Assembly: GCF_000981225.1 (NCBI RefSeq)
Contig: NZ_LAJC01000039.1
Span: 1-52,287 of the forward strand
From: Allosalinactinospora lopnorensis
Lineage (GTDB): Bacteria; Actinomycetota; Actinomycetes; Streptosporangiales; Streptosporangiaceae
DNA: 52,287 bases
Direction of reading: 5' to 3'
The position numbers were made by a program, and so were the translations under genes. The notes under the pieces are model-generated. The model worked only from the letters and a program-made list of their open reading frames with translations, did not search any database and was not told where the DNA came from. Below, piece after piece: positions 8,435 through 18,697 of this stretch. The stretch's first letter is position 1, and each line of letters starts with the position of its first letter.

Positions 8435-10701
8435 ATGCCCACCGAACAACGCCGCCGATGGCGGCGTATCCCCATCACGGCCACGCTCCTCAGCGCCGTG
8501 CTCATAACCCCCCATGCCGCTCCGGCATGGGCCGACGAAGTCGAGACCGGGGCGGGCAGCTACACCACCACCCTCCCCTCGGGTGAGTCCGGCCCCGGCG
8601 ACATGGACGGCGCGCCCGTCGAGCCCACGGTCACCGAGGACCTCGACCAGCCGCCGACCACCAACGACTGGTGGTCGTCGCTGATCTTCCCCCGCTACTC
8701 GGACAACCCGTACGGCGAGAACCTGTTCGCCCATCCCCTCTCGTTCCACCCCTCCGAGGACGGCTTGGAGATCGGCTACTCCAGCGAGCCCGAGATCGTG
8801 GCCGACGGCCTGAAGTACGAATTCGGCCACAGCCCCGACCTCACCCTCGGCGTCCAGGGCCTCCAGTCACCCGACACCCGCGTCGCCGACTACAGCGACT
8901 GGACCGTCACCCCCCAGTGGTCCGACGGGCAGCGGACCCTGCGCGCCACGATCGGGCAGGGCCTCCCCTTCGCCTACGCCGACCTCGACGGCGGGGCGGC
9001 CGAGGTCACCTTCGCCGCGGAGCCCGATATCTGGCACGACGAGGCTCCGTCGTCGGTGCCACCGTCAACGGCAACCACTACGCCCTGTTCGCCCCGTCCG
9101 CGACCGCCTGGACGGAGTCCGGAACCGTGCTGCGCACCGAGGACGAGTCCCCGGGCTATGTCTCGGTGGCGCTGCTGACGAGCCCGGACGACCTGGCGAC
9201 CTTCGAGCCCTACGCCTACTCGTTCGTGACCGACACCACCGTGTCCTACGACTACGACGAGGCGGCCGCGACGCTGAGCACCGACTACAACGTCGCCACC
9301 GAGGCGCGCGAGGGCCCGGAGACCGGGAGCCTGCTCGCGCTCTACCCCCACCAGTGGAAGGAGAGCGGCACGGAGCTCACCGACCTGAGCTACGCCTCCC
9401 CGCGCGGGGAGATGCGTGTCGTGGAGGGGGACGGCTTCACCACCGAGCTCACCACCCACGGCCTGCTGCCGAGCATGCCCACCGTTGACGAGGCCGACCA
9501 CGACCGGCTGCGCCGACTGATCGACGAGGAGCTGAACGCCGACGATCCCTGGAAGGGGGCCACCGACACCTACTGGACCGGCAAGGCGCTGGGGCGGCTC
9601 GCGCAACTGGTTCCGATCGCCGAGTCCATCGACTACACCGAGGGGCGCGACGCGCTCCTGGACCTGCTCCGGGAGAGGCTGGAGGACTGGCTGACCGCCG
9701 ACTCGAACGGTGACGGCCGGTTCTACTACGACGAGACGTGGCACACCATGATCGGCTACCCCTCCAGCTTCGGAGCGGACGAGCAGATCAACGACCACGA
9801 CTTCCACTACGGGTACTACATCCAGGCCGCAGCCACTGTCGCCCGCTACGACCGTGACTGGGCCGCCGACGACGCTTGGGGCGGGATGATCAAGCTGCTC
9901 ATCCGGGACGCCAACAGCCCCGACCGCGACGACGAGATGTTCCCCTTCCTCAGGTCCTTCTCCCCCTACGCGGGCCACGGCTGGGCCTCCGGCCACGCCG
10001 GCTTCGGTTCGGGGAACAACCAGGAGTCCTCCTCCGAGGGCATGCACTTCGCGGCGGCCACCGCCCTCTTCGGCGCGTCCACCGGAGACGAGGAGCTGCG
10101 GGACCTGGGGGTGTACATGCACACCACGCAGGCCTCGGCGATGAGCCGCTACTGGCAGAACGCCGACGGCGACGTCTTCCCCGAGGAGTTCGACCCCGAT
10201 ATCGCCGCGATGATCTGGGGCGACGGCGGCGACTACCGGATCTGGTGGGACGGTGCCGACGAGGAGCATTACGGCATCAACTACCTGCCGATCACCGCGG
10301 CCTCCCTCTACCTCGGCCACGATCCCGAGCACGCGGGGGCGATGTACGACTCCCTGACGGATCGGATCGGCGGGGAACCCGAGACGTGGCGCGACATCCA
10401 CTGGGCGCATCGCGCGCTGTCGGACGCCCAAGGCGCGCTGGCCGCGTTCGAGGAGCAGTGGCAGAGCTACGAGCCCGAAGACGGGTCGTCGAAGGCGCAC
10501 ACCTACCAGTGGCTCACCACGCTCGCCGGAATGGGCCACGTGGACACCTCCGTCACCGCTGATACCGCCCACTACGCGGTGTTCGAGGAGGGCGGCACAC
10601 GTAGCCACGTGGCGTTCAACCCCGAAACGTCACCGATCGACGTCGCCTTCTCCGACGGCACCACCCTGACCGTGGAGCCGGGAGAAGTGGCCACCGGCTG
10701 A
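8435..10701 (+). CDS. Secreted GH81 endo-beta-1,3-glucanase (frameshifted as read)
   Basis: This secreted laminarinase-type enzyme has about 756 residues once the frame is repaired. The N terminus has an arginine-rich signal peptide (RRRWRR, then a hydrophobic core) with a probable APAWA cleavage site near residue 34. The GH81 hallmarks are NDHDFHYGYYIQAAA and SGNNQESSSEGMHFAAA; the latter carries the catalytic Glu region. The frame breaks at about 9043: WHDE is in one frame and GSVVGATVNGNHYALF in the other. One extra G in GAGG restores continuity. Aspartate and glutamate are abundant, as in salt-adapted exoenzymes. No carbohydrate-binding module is visible; the C terminus ends in a short beta-rich stretch. 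It would cleave fungal, algal or plant beta-1,3-glucan outside the cell for import by the divergent operon. Confidence 0.88.
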
Positions 10702-10715
10702 CCCGCACACCCGCG

Positions 10716-10755
10716 CCGGGGTGGGTGCGAAGAGGCCTCTCCGTACCCACCCCGG
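10716..10755 (+). terminator. Hairpin after the GH81 gene
   Basis: A near-perfect inverted repeat (CCGGGGTGGGT arm against ACCCACCCCGG arm) starts 15 bases after the GH81 stop. There is no T tract. The remaining bases up to 11007 are GC-rich and hold no recognisable gene. Confidence 0.7.
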
Positions 10756-11007
10756 CCCCGATTCCGCCGGGGACCGCCGGGTTTTCGGGCAGCACGCGTC
10801 CCCGCGACCGCCCCCGAAGTCGGACCTTCCCGCCGCCGTCCGCACCCGCGGTGTGCTCCACGGCGGCGGGAACGGCCTCACGGTCGGCCGCCCGTGCCTG
10901 CGGGGCACATCCCCCGCGACCCCCCGTATGAGAGGACCGCGGAGCCCTGATCCGGGTTGTGCGCCGCTATACGGCCCCCGGTACCGCCTGCGTCCTACCG
11001 GCGGCGT

Positions 11008-11547
11008 TCAGGGGTAGAGCAGATCGACCTGGCGATGACGCGGCACATGCCCGCTCGACGCGGTGCACGGGGAGCGCGCCGGCGCGGCGCGCTCCAACCG
11101 GGAGTAGGCGTCCTCCAACCGGGAGTAGGCGTCCTCCATCCGGGAGTACGCGTCCAGCGTGTCCGTGACGTAGAGCTGGTCGCCCGGTGTCCACTGCCCG
11201 CGCGCCCCGGGCGACCATCCCGATGCGGCGTCGGCAGGAAGCTCCTCCGCCGCGAACGGCGACGGTTCGACATCCGCGGTCGACCAGGAGGCGTATCCGT
11301 TCGGCTCGGTGGTCTCCGGAGTGTTGAGTCGGGCGGCTCTGATGACCTCGGCGGCCTGGTACATACCTCGGGCCAGGGCGTGCCCATCGTCATCCACAGG
11401 CGCGTTGGTGGGGTGGCGGCGGGCCGCTTCCTCGTAGATGGCCTCCTCAATGGTTTTGAGGACGAGATCGAAATCGGGATAGGGACCGAGAATATCTCGA
11501 AGCTGGGTCCTTAACTTGTTGTTGTTGAGGTCGGCGTCGTACCTCAT
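11008..11547 (-). CDS. Hypothetical protein with C-terminal heptad repeat
   Basis: This 179-residue soluble protein is not recognised. The start is well supported by an AGGAGGAG site before the ATG at 11547. The N-terminal part is acidic and helical. Near the C terminus, three tandem copies of a seven-residue unit (EDAYSRL-like) are encoded by a 21-bp DNA repeat and could form a short coiled coil. After the repeat the tail becomes basic and low-complexity, so the true end is uncertain. It stands alone, converging on the GH81 gene and downstream of cbbX on the same strand with a 393-base gap, so no operon link is evident. Confidence 0.6.
   Translation of the reverse strand: MRYDADLNNNKLRTQLRDILGPYPDFDLVLKTIEEAIYEEAARRHPTNAPVDDDGHALARGMYQAAEVIRAARLNTPETTEPNGYASWSTADVEPSPFAAEELPADAASGWSPGARGQWTPGDQLYVTDTLDAYSRMEDAYSRLEDAYSRLERAAPARSPCTASSGHVPRHRQVDLLYP
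11098..11158. repeat. 21-bp tandem repeat, three copies
   Basis: Units begin at 11098, 11119 and 11140. The first two are almost identical and the third is degenerate at its end. Because 21 is a multiple of three, copy number can change without breaking the frame of the hypothetical gene that contains it. Confidence 0.85.
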
Positions 11548-11940
11548 TGGCTCCTCCTGTACAGGGGACGCGGCCCCGGCGGAATGGGGCAGGCGCCAAC
11601 GGCCTCGGACTCGGCGAAAAGTCTTCGGCCGTATCGCTCAGGACACGCGCGGGGAGCCGGTCGGGTTCGCTCGGCTATTCGCCGCTGGAGCGCCCGGCAC
11701 GGCGGGACAGTACGTGGCCTGCGCAAAGTCCCGCCAAGTATGCCGGATTCCCGGACGGCGCACTGGAGCGGGATCCGGCCCCTTGCTCCAGGACCGCCGC
11801 CCGGGACCGCGGGCGGCGGTCAGCACTCCGCGACCATGGTGGCCCGCCTGCGGGGAGGAGCGAGAAGAACCGCGGTGAGCCCGGTGCGGGCGCGGGCGGG
11901 TACCGGGCTCAAAGACGGCGGCGCGGAGGTGCCGCGCTGT
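11548..11940. other. Intergenic region with probable cbbLSX terminator
   Basis: No gene is supported in these 393 bases. A 10-bp stem (11876-11885 with 11902-11911) lies about 30 bases past the cbbX stop on the minus strand and probably ends the RuBisCO operon. Confidence 0.5.
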
Positions 11941-12999
11941 TCAGCCTTCCAGGCTGCGGCCCGCGTATGCCGCCGCGCCCTGCTCTCCCCCATCGTCGAA
12001 GACCCGGCTCGCCCGGAAGTCCGCGGGCTCCAGCCGCGTCAGCTCCTCCAGGCCGCACTGCTGGTCCTCCCCGGTGATCAGTCGCTGAGCGTGCCGCAGC
12101 CGCGCCCGTTCCAGCGCGTTGCGGACGCTGCGCGCGTTGGCGAACCGCGGCCGCCGCATGCGCCGCCGCAGGTATTCGGCGAGCGTGTCCTCCGCCTGCG
12201 GCGACAGCCGGTACTGCTCACGCTCCACCATCAGCCGCGCGATCGCCAGCAGCTCGTCCAGCGTGTAGTCCGGGAAGTCGATGTGGTGGGCGATGCGCGA
12301 GCTCATCCCCGGGTTCGAGGCGAAGAACGCCTCCATCCGGTCGTGGTAGCCGGCCAGGATCACCACGACGTCTTCGCGCTGGTTCTCCATGAGCTGCAGC
12401 AGGATCTCGATGGCCTCCTGTCCGTAGTCGCGCTCGTTCTCCGCCCGGTAGAGGTAGTACGCCTCGTCGATGAAGAGCACCCCGCCCATGGCGCGCTTGA
12501 GCACCTCCTTCGTCTTCGGCGCAGTGTGCCCCACGTACTGCCCGACAAGGTCGTCGCGGGTGACGGCGACGAGGTGCCCCTTCCTCAGGTATCCCAGCCT
12601 GTGCAGCAGGTTGGCCATCTGCAGGGCTACGGTGGTCTTGCCCGTGCCCGGGCTGCCGGTGAACGACATGTGCAGACTCGGCCGGGACGCCGTCAGGCCG
12701 AAACGCGCTCGCGCCCGGTCGACCAGCAGCAGCGCGGCGATCTCGGCGATCCGCCGTTTGACCGGAACGAGGCCGATCACCTCCCTGTCGAGCGCCTCCA
12801 GCACCTCGTCGACCCCGGAGTTGGAGCGGGCGGCGGCGAGGTCGATGACGGTGTCGGGCGGCAGCGGCGCCGCCTCCGCGCCCTCCTGCGCCTCGGCGGC
12901 GTCCGCGTCCGAGGCGGCGCGGGACGGCGCGCCGGGGCGCGCCATCCCGAAGGAGGGGCGGGACGCCGCCCCGTTCCCGTTACCGGTGGTCTCCGTCAT
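11941..12999 (-). CDS. cbbX: CbbX, red-type RuBisCO activase (AAA+ ATPase)
   Basis: The 352-residue AAA+ remodelling ATPase removes inhibitory sugar phosphates from red-type RuBisCO by pulling on the large-subunit C terminus. Walker A is GSPGTGKT (115-122) and Walker B is VLFIDEA (about 174-180). A sensor region with [20 protein letters not shown] follows. The N-terminal 50 residues are a low-complexity extension, so the protein is longer than typical CbbX (about 310). The ATG overlaps the cbbS TGA (ATGA), giving a tightly coupled cbbL-cbbS-cbbX operon. Its presence confirms that the RuBisCO is of the red lineage. Confidence 0.95.
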   Translation of the reverse strand: MTETTGNGNGAASRPSFGMARPGAPSRAASDADAAEAQEGAEAAPLPPDTVIDLAAARSNSGVDEVLEALDREVIGLVPVKRRIAEIAALLLVDRARARFGLTASRPSLHMSFTGSPGTGKTTVALQMANLLHRLGYLRKGHLVAVTRDDLVGQYVGHTAPKTKEVLKRAMGGVLFIDEAYYLYRAENERDYGQEAIEILLQLMENQREDVVVILAGYHDRMEAFFASNPGMSSRIAHHIDFPDYTLDELLAIARLMVEREQYRLSPQAEDTLAEYLRRRMRRPRFANARSVRNALERARLRHAQRLITGEDQQCGLEELTRLEPADFRASRVFDDGGEQGAAAYAGRSLEG

Positions 13000-13430
13000 G
13001 ACGCGGGATCCTGTCCGTACCGGTCACCGCGCGGCCGGTCCAGCGCGTAGGGGTGCACCGCGAACCGGATGCGCCGGTCGGACCCTTCCGTCCGGTCGAG
13101 GCGGTATCCGGGCTCGACGGCGGGCCGCTGCACGATGAACGACAACGCGGTGGTCTGGCGACCGTAGCCGGCGTCGTAGGCGTTGACCCGGACGTAGTGC
13201 TCCGGGTACGCGCGGCGGCACTCGTTGACCTCGTAGAGCACCGCGTCGGGGGCGGGGAGGTCGAACATCGGCAGCCCCCACATCTGCCAGTAGTCGTTGC
13301 GCGGGTGCGGGTCGTCGGTGAACTCGACGGAAACGGCCCAACCGTGGCCGAGGGCGTACTCCACCTGGCGGGAGATCTCCTCGTCGGTGAGGTCGGGCAG
13401 ATACGAGAACGTTCCCTGGGTGATGCGCAC
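12996..13430 (-). CDS. cbbS: RuBisCO small subunit, form IC
   Basis: This 144-residue small subunit caps the L8S8 holoenzyme. The start is the GTG at 13430, preceded by GGAGGG; the open frame upstream belongs to a cbbL shadow. The core motif is [12 protein letters not shown]. The C-terminal extension after EPGYRLDR forms the beta-hairpin characteristic of red-type small subunits, which substitutes for the longer loop of green-type ones. It begins 13 bases after cbbL. Confidence 0.94.
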   Translation of the reverse strand: MRITQGTFSYLPDLTDEEISRQVEYALGHGWAVSVEFTDDPHPRNDYWQMWGLPMFDLPAPDAVLYEVNECRRAYPEHYVRVNAYDAGYGRQTTALSFIVQRPAVEPGYRLDRTEGSDRRIRFAVHPYALDRPRGDRYGQDPAS

Positions 13431-13443
13431 ACTGCCCTCCGGG

Positions 13444-14998
<1,555 letters not shown>

Positions 14999-15919
14999 GT
15001 GGCCAACGCCAAACTCCGCGCCTTCGTCGCCCTCGCCGACACGGGGTCGGTCCGCGCCGCCGCCGACCGCCTGGTCGTCTCCGAACCCGCGGTGTCGGCG
15101 GCCATCGCGGCGCTCACACGCGAAGTGGGGGTTCCGCTCACGGCGCGCGTAGGCCGGGGGATCCGCCTGACACCATCGGGCGAGGTCTACGCCGGCTATG
15201 CCAGGCGGGTTCTCGGACTGCTCGACCAAGGGGCCGCCGCCGCGCGGGGCGAGCTCGCTCCGGACCAGGGAGAGATCCGGCTCGCCGCGGTAACGACGGC
15301 CGCCGACCATGTCCTGCCGGCCTGGCTCGCCGGCTTCCGCCGCCGCTACCCGCAGGTCGGGCTGCACCTGGAGGTCGCCAACAAGGACCGGGTGTGGGCG
15401 CTGCTCGAGGCGCACGAGGTGCACCTCGCCATCGCCGGGCGGCCCCCGACGGCCGGCGATGCGGCCGTGCGCGCCGTGCGCTCCAACACCCTGGTCATCG
15501 TGGCGAGCGCGGAGGTGGCGCGCGGTTTCACTCCGGCCACCGCTACCTGGCTGCTCCGCGAGCCCGGTTCGGGAGCCCGCTCGACCTGCGAGTCGCTGCT
15601 CACCGGTCTCGAGATCGACCCGCCCCGCCTCACGCTGGGATCCAACGGCGCCGTGGTGGCCGGAGCCGTCGCCGGACTCGGGGTGTCACTGGTGTCGCAC
15701 GACGCGGTGGCCGACGAGCTCGCCGCGGACCGGCTGGTAACGGTCGAGATGCCGGGTGTGCCCCTGAGCCGGCCCTGGCACGCGGTGTCCCACCGCCAGA
15801 GCACCGCCACGACGCTGCTCGCCGTCGACGACCTGGTCCGGCACGGCGGGGGATGGCGCTTCGCCGGCGCGGACACCGCCGCACCGCGGCACTGGACGGC
15901 CGGCGAGGCGGGGACGTAA
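14999..15919 (+). CDS. cbbR: LysR-family regulator, probable CbbR
   Basis: This 306-residue LysR-type regulator starts at GTG after GAGAGG. The N-terminal winged HTH (residues about 1-60) includes VRAAADRLVVSEPAVSAAIAAL. A periplasmic-binding-protein-like effector domain follows. Divergent placement from cbbL is the classical CbbR arrangement; CbbR proteins activate cbb operons in response to Calvin-cycle intermediates or NADPH. It ends seven bases from the converging histidine-kinase gene. Assignment as CbbR rests on position and family, not on a diagnostic residue. Confidence 0.88.
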   Translation: MANAKLRAFVALADTGSVRAAADRLVVSEPAVSAAIAALTREVGVPLTARVGRGIRLTPSGEVYAGYARRVLGLLDQGAAAARGELAPDQGEIRLAAVTTAADHVLPAWLAGFRRRYPQVGLHLEVANKDRVWALLEAHEVHLAIAGRPPTAGDAAVRAVRSNTLVIVASAEVARGFTPATATWLLREPGSGARSTCESLLTGLEIDPPRLTLGSNGAVVAGAVAGLGVSLVSHDAVADELAADRLVTVEMPGVPLSRPWHAVSHRQSTATTLLAVDDLVRHGGGWRFAGADTAAPRHWTAGEAGT

Positions 15920-15926
15920 GGCCAGG

Positions 15927-17141
15927 TCAGCCGCCTTCGCCCTGGCCGGTGGTACCGGGCTCCTCCCCGTCCTGCAGTGGCAGGGTGACCCGCACCATGG
16001 TCCCCCGCCCCTGGGCGGAGACCGTCTCGCACTCGGCGCCGATGAGCCTGGCCCGTTCCGCCATACCGGTCAGCCCGTAGCGCTCGGGCGACGGGGGTAC
16101 GCCGGCGCGGTCGAAGCCGCACCCGTCGTCCACGACGAGCATGACCACCTCGTCCGGACGGTGGCGCAGCTCGATGCGCAGGTGTTCGGCCTCGGCGTGC
16201 TTGGTGGCGTTCTGCACCGCCTCCTGTGCGATGCGGAACAGCATCGTCTGCACGTGGTCGGGCAGCCGGAACCGGTCGGCCTCCACGGTGACCCGAGTGA
16301 ACGGGGCGGTGCGCGCCAGGCTCTCCAGACCGTCGGCCAGCCCGAGATCGTCGAGTACCGGGGGGCGCAGCCCGGTGATCGCGGCCCGGGTCTCCACAAG
16401 GGCCAGATCCGCCAGCTCCCGGGCGACCCGCAACTGCTCGGCGGCGAATCCGGGGGCGTTGTCCAGCGCGTCCGCGGCGGCGGCGAGACGGAAGGAGAGG
16501 CTGACCAGACGTTGCGAGACGCCGTCGTGGATCTCGGCGGCGAGCCAGCGCCGCTCGGCCTCCTGGGCCGCCACCGCCTGCTCGCTCAGTGCCTCGCGCG
16601 TCCTGCGGCGGTCCGCTCGCTGCCGGCGCAGCCGGGCCTGCTGCAGTGCCACGGCGGCCAGGTCGCCCAGCGAGGCGAGCAGTTCCGTCTCCGCCACCCG
16701 AAACCCGCCCGGACGGCGCCATCCCGCCACCAGAACCCCGACCGCACCGCGGGAACGCACCCGCATGGGAAGCGCGACAAGGTTCGCCAGGCCCGCCGCG
16801 CGAAGCGGCTCGTCCCGCCCGCGCGGATCAGCGGTGAGATCGGGCACCGCGAGGGGGCGCCCGTGGCTCGCGGCCCATCCGCTCACCCCCTGCCCCAGTG
16901 GCACCTCGGCGGTGCCGACCAGCTCCGACGCCGGGCCGGTGGCACCGAGCAGGCACAGCGAGCGCCGCCTGTCGAGGACAAGGACCGCGCACGCGTCCGC
17001 CGGCACGACGTCGTTGGCGATCCGGGACAGCCCCCCGGCCAGTGCCTCTGCCTCGCACTCGCTGGAGAAGAGCTCGGTCAGCCGGAGCAGGACCTCGATC
17101 TCGCGGTCGCGGTCGGGCAGCCCCAGTCCGTGCGCCGTCAC
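15927..17141 (-). CDS. Cytosolic GAF-domain sensor histidine kinase (NarL/DesK-type)
   Basis: This 404-residue kinase has no membrane segments. An N-terminal GAF domain spans residues about 15-170, then a coiled linker (about 170-195). The HisKA_3 dimerisation helix carries the phospho-His at about 205 in AAEIHDGVSQRLVSLS. A HATPase domain has the N-box IAQEAVQNATKHA and the G-box DDGCGFD. The GTG start overlaps the presumed TGA of the response-regulator gene (GTGA). A soluble GAF sensor would read a cytoplasmic cue such as redox state, a gas or a small metabolite; no metal- or haem-binding motif can be assigned. Its location between cbbR and rpe-tkt-prk suggests it may control carbon fixation. 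Confidence 0.9.
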   Translation of the reverse strand: MTAHGLGLPDRDREIEVLLRLTELFSSECEAEALAGGLSRIANDVVPADACAVLVLDRRRSLCLLGATGPASELVGTAEVPLGQGVSGWAASHGRPLAVPDLTADPRGRDEPLRAAGLANLVALPMRVRSRGAVGVLVAGWRRPGGFRVAETELLASLGDLAAVALQQARLRRQRADRRRTREALSEQAVAAQEAERRWLAAEIHDGVSQRLVSLSFRLAAAADALDNAPGFAAEQLRVARELADLALVETRAAITGLRPPVLDDLGLADGLESLARTAPFTRVTVEADRFRLPDHVQTMLFRIAQEAVQNATKHAEAEHLRIELRHRPDEVVMLVVDDGCGFDRAGVPPSPERYGLTGMAERARLIGAECETVSAQGRGTMVRVTLPLQDGEEPGTTGQGEGG

Positions 17142-17795
17142 CGGAAGATCCCTTCGCGGAGGCGACCGCGACGGCCGCCGCGCGGTCGCCCACCTCCAGC
17201 TTGCGGTAGAGGGTCCGCAGATGGCTCTTGACCGTCTCCTCCCCCACTACGAGACGCTGGGCGATGGCCCGGTTGGACAGACCCGAGACGAGCAGCGCCA
17301 GGACCTCGCTCTCACGCTGCGTCAACCCCATGCGCGAGCCCGGCCAGAACTCGCCGCTGTGCAGATGGGCGGCGGAGGCGGCCGCGCGCCCGGCCAGTGT
17401 CGGGTCGATGACGGTCTCACCCGAGGCGACCTGCTCCAGATGGCGGACCAGTTCCTCGCCTCCCACCCGCTTGAGCAGGTACCCGACGCGCCCGCGCGCA
17501 GCGCCTGGAACAGGTACTGCTCGTCGTCGTACACACTGAGGAAGACGACCCGCCGGGCGGGCTGCCGATCCAGGAGGCGGCGGCACAGGTCGAGTCCGCT
17601 CGCGCCGCGCAGCCGTACGTCGCACAGCACGACATCGGGATTGAGCGTGGTGACCATGTGCTCCGCCTCCCGCACCTCGGGCGTGTGCCCGACGATGCGG
17701 ACCCGGCTGTCGTACCGGGACAGCATCGCCTTGAGGCCGTGGAGCACCATCTCGTGGTCATCGATGAGGACCAGTCGCAGGGGACGACGTTCCAT
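17138..17795 (-). CDS. NarL/LuxR-type response regulator (frameshifted as read)
   Basis: The receiver domain has the acidic pair DDH and the phospho-acceptor Asp59 (LCDVRL). The C-terminal LuxR HTH contains LTQRESEVLALLVSGLSNRAIAQ (split across residues about 150-175). Two frame breaks are apparent. At about 17482-17484, GASG in one frame joins YLLKRVGGEEL in the other. At about 17150, one extra G makes the C terminus read KGIFR-stop, with that TGA overlapping the kinase GTG. With both corrections the protein has 219 residues, the normal length for the family. Without the second correction the frame would run far into the kinase gene, which is implausible. The start is the ATG at 17795. Confidence 0.82.
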
Positions 17796-18004
17796 GCACA
17801 GAGCGTAATCTGCACGCATGATCACGCATTGCCCGGGGGCGGGGTAGGGGCCCGCCCCGCTCCCCCCTGAGTTCCCCCGGATGGGGGATCCTTCGGAGGG
17901 CCCCGCGTTTCTACCGTCCGGTAACACACTGCCGACCGCTGGCCACTGTCGCCCACGGCAGCACCGCGCGTTCAGTTCGCATCCACCCGACGATAGGAGC
18001 CCCG
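17796..18004. promoter_or_regulatory. Divergent spacer between response regulator and rpe
   Basis: These 209 bases should hold the promoters of the two-component operon (minus) and of rpe-tkt-prk (plus). A GC hairpin (8-bp stem, 17836-17843 with 17851-17858) lies 41 bases upstream of the response-regulator ATG. AGGAG at 17995-17999 is the rpe ribosome binding site. No clear operator was recognised. Confidence 0.45.
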
Positions 18005-18697
18005 GTGACACCACCCGCATCGAGACCGCTCATCGTCCCCTCGGTACTGCCCGCCGACTTCGCCAACCTCGGCGAGGCCTGCCGGCAACTGGAAAAGGCC
18101 GGTGCCGACCGGATCCAGTGGGACATCATGGACGGCCGCTTCGTTCCCAACCTGACCTTCGGGCCGGACACCGTGGCGTCCTGCCGTCCCCTCGTCGAGC
18201 TGCCGTTCGAGGCGCACCTCATGGTCGACGACCCCGACCGCCTGCTGCCCCGCTGGGTGGACGCGGGCTGCGCGACGATCATCGTGCACGCCGAGGCGGC
18301 CACGCACCTGCACCGCACGCTCCAGACGGTCCGCGGTCTCGGTGTGCGGGCCGGAGTGGCGATCAATCCCGCCACCCCGTTGTCTCTGGTCGAACACGTC
18401 ATCGACCTCGTCGACCTGCTGCTCATCATGACGGTGAACCCGGGCTTCGGCGGCCAGGCCTACCTCGCCTCCCAGGAACGCAAGATCGCGGCGGCCCGGG
18501 GCCTGCTCGACGCCGCCGCACCGGAGCGGAACATCGAGCTTGAGGTCGACGGCGGTATCACGACCGAGACCATCGACGGCGCCGCCCAAGCCGGCGCGCG
18601 CACCTTCTGCGCGGGCAGCGCACTGTTCCGCGCTCCCCGTGGTCTGGAGTCCGCAGTCGCCGAACTGCGGCGACGCGCTGAGGAGGCCATCCGATGA
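18005..18697 (+). CDS. rpe: Ribulose-phosphate 3-epimerase
   Basis: This 230-residue (beta/alpha)8-barrel enzyme interconverts ribulose-5-phosphate and xylulose-5-phosphate (CbbE role). It has the family signatures [46 protein letters not shown] and EVDGGI, including metal-binding His/Asp residues. The GTG start follows AGGAG at 17995. It is the first gene of rpe-tkt-prk; its TGA overlaps the transketolase ATG. Clustering with prk and RuBisCO suggests this is a dedicated Calvin-cycle isozyme, with a housekeeping copy likely elsewhere. Confidence 0.94.
   Translation: MTPPASRPLIVPSVLPADFANLGEACRQLEKAGADRIQWDIMDGRFVPNLTFGPDTVASCRPLVELPFEAHLMVDDPDRLLPRWVDAGCATIIVHAEAATHLHRTLQTVRGLGVRAGVAINPATPLSLVEHVIDLVDLLLIMTVNPGFGGQAYLASQERKIAAARGLLDAAAPERNIELEVDGGITTETIDGAAQAGARTFCAGSALFRAPRGLESAVAELRRRAEEAIR

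Noticed and set aside
16828-17137. Extension of the response-regulator frame into the kinase gene
   Set aside because: The family length and a TGA that overlaps the kinase GTG are recovered by one added G at about 17150. The extension has no protein-like character.
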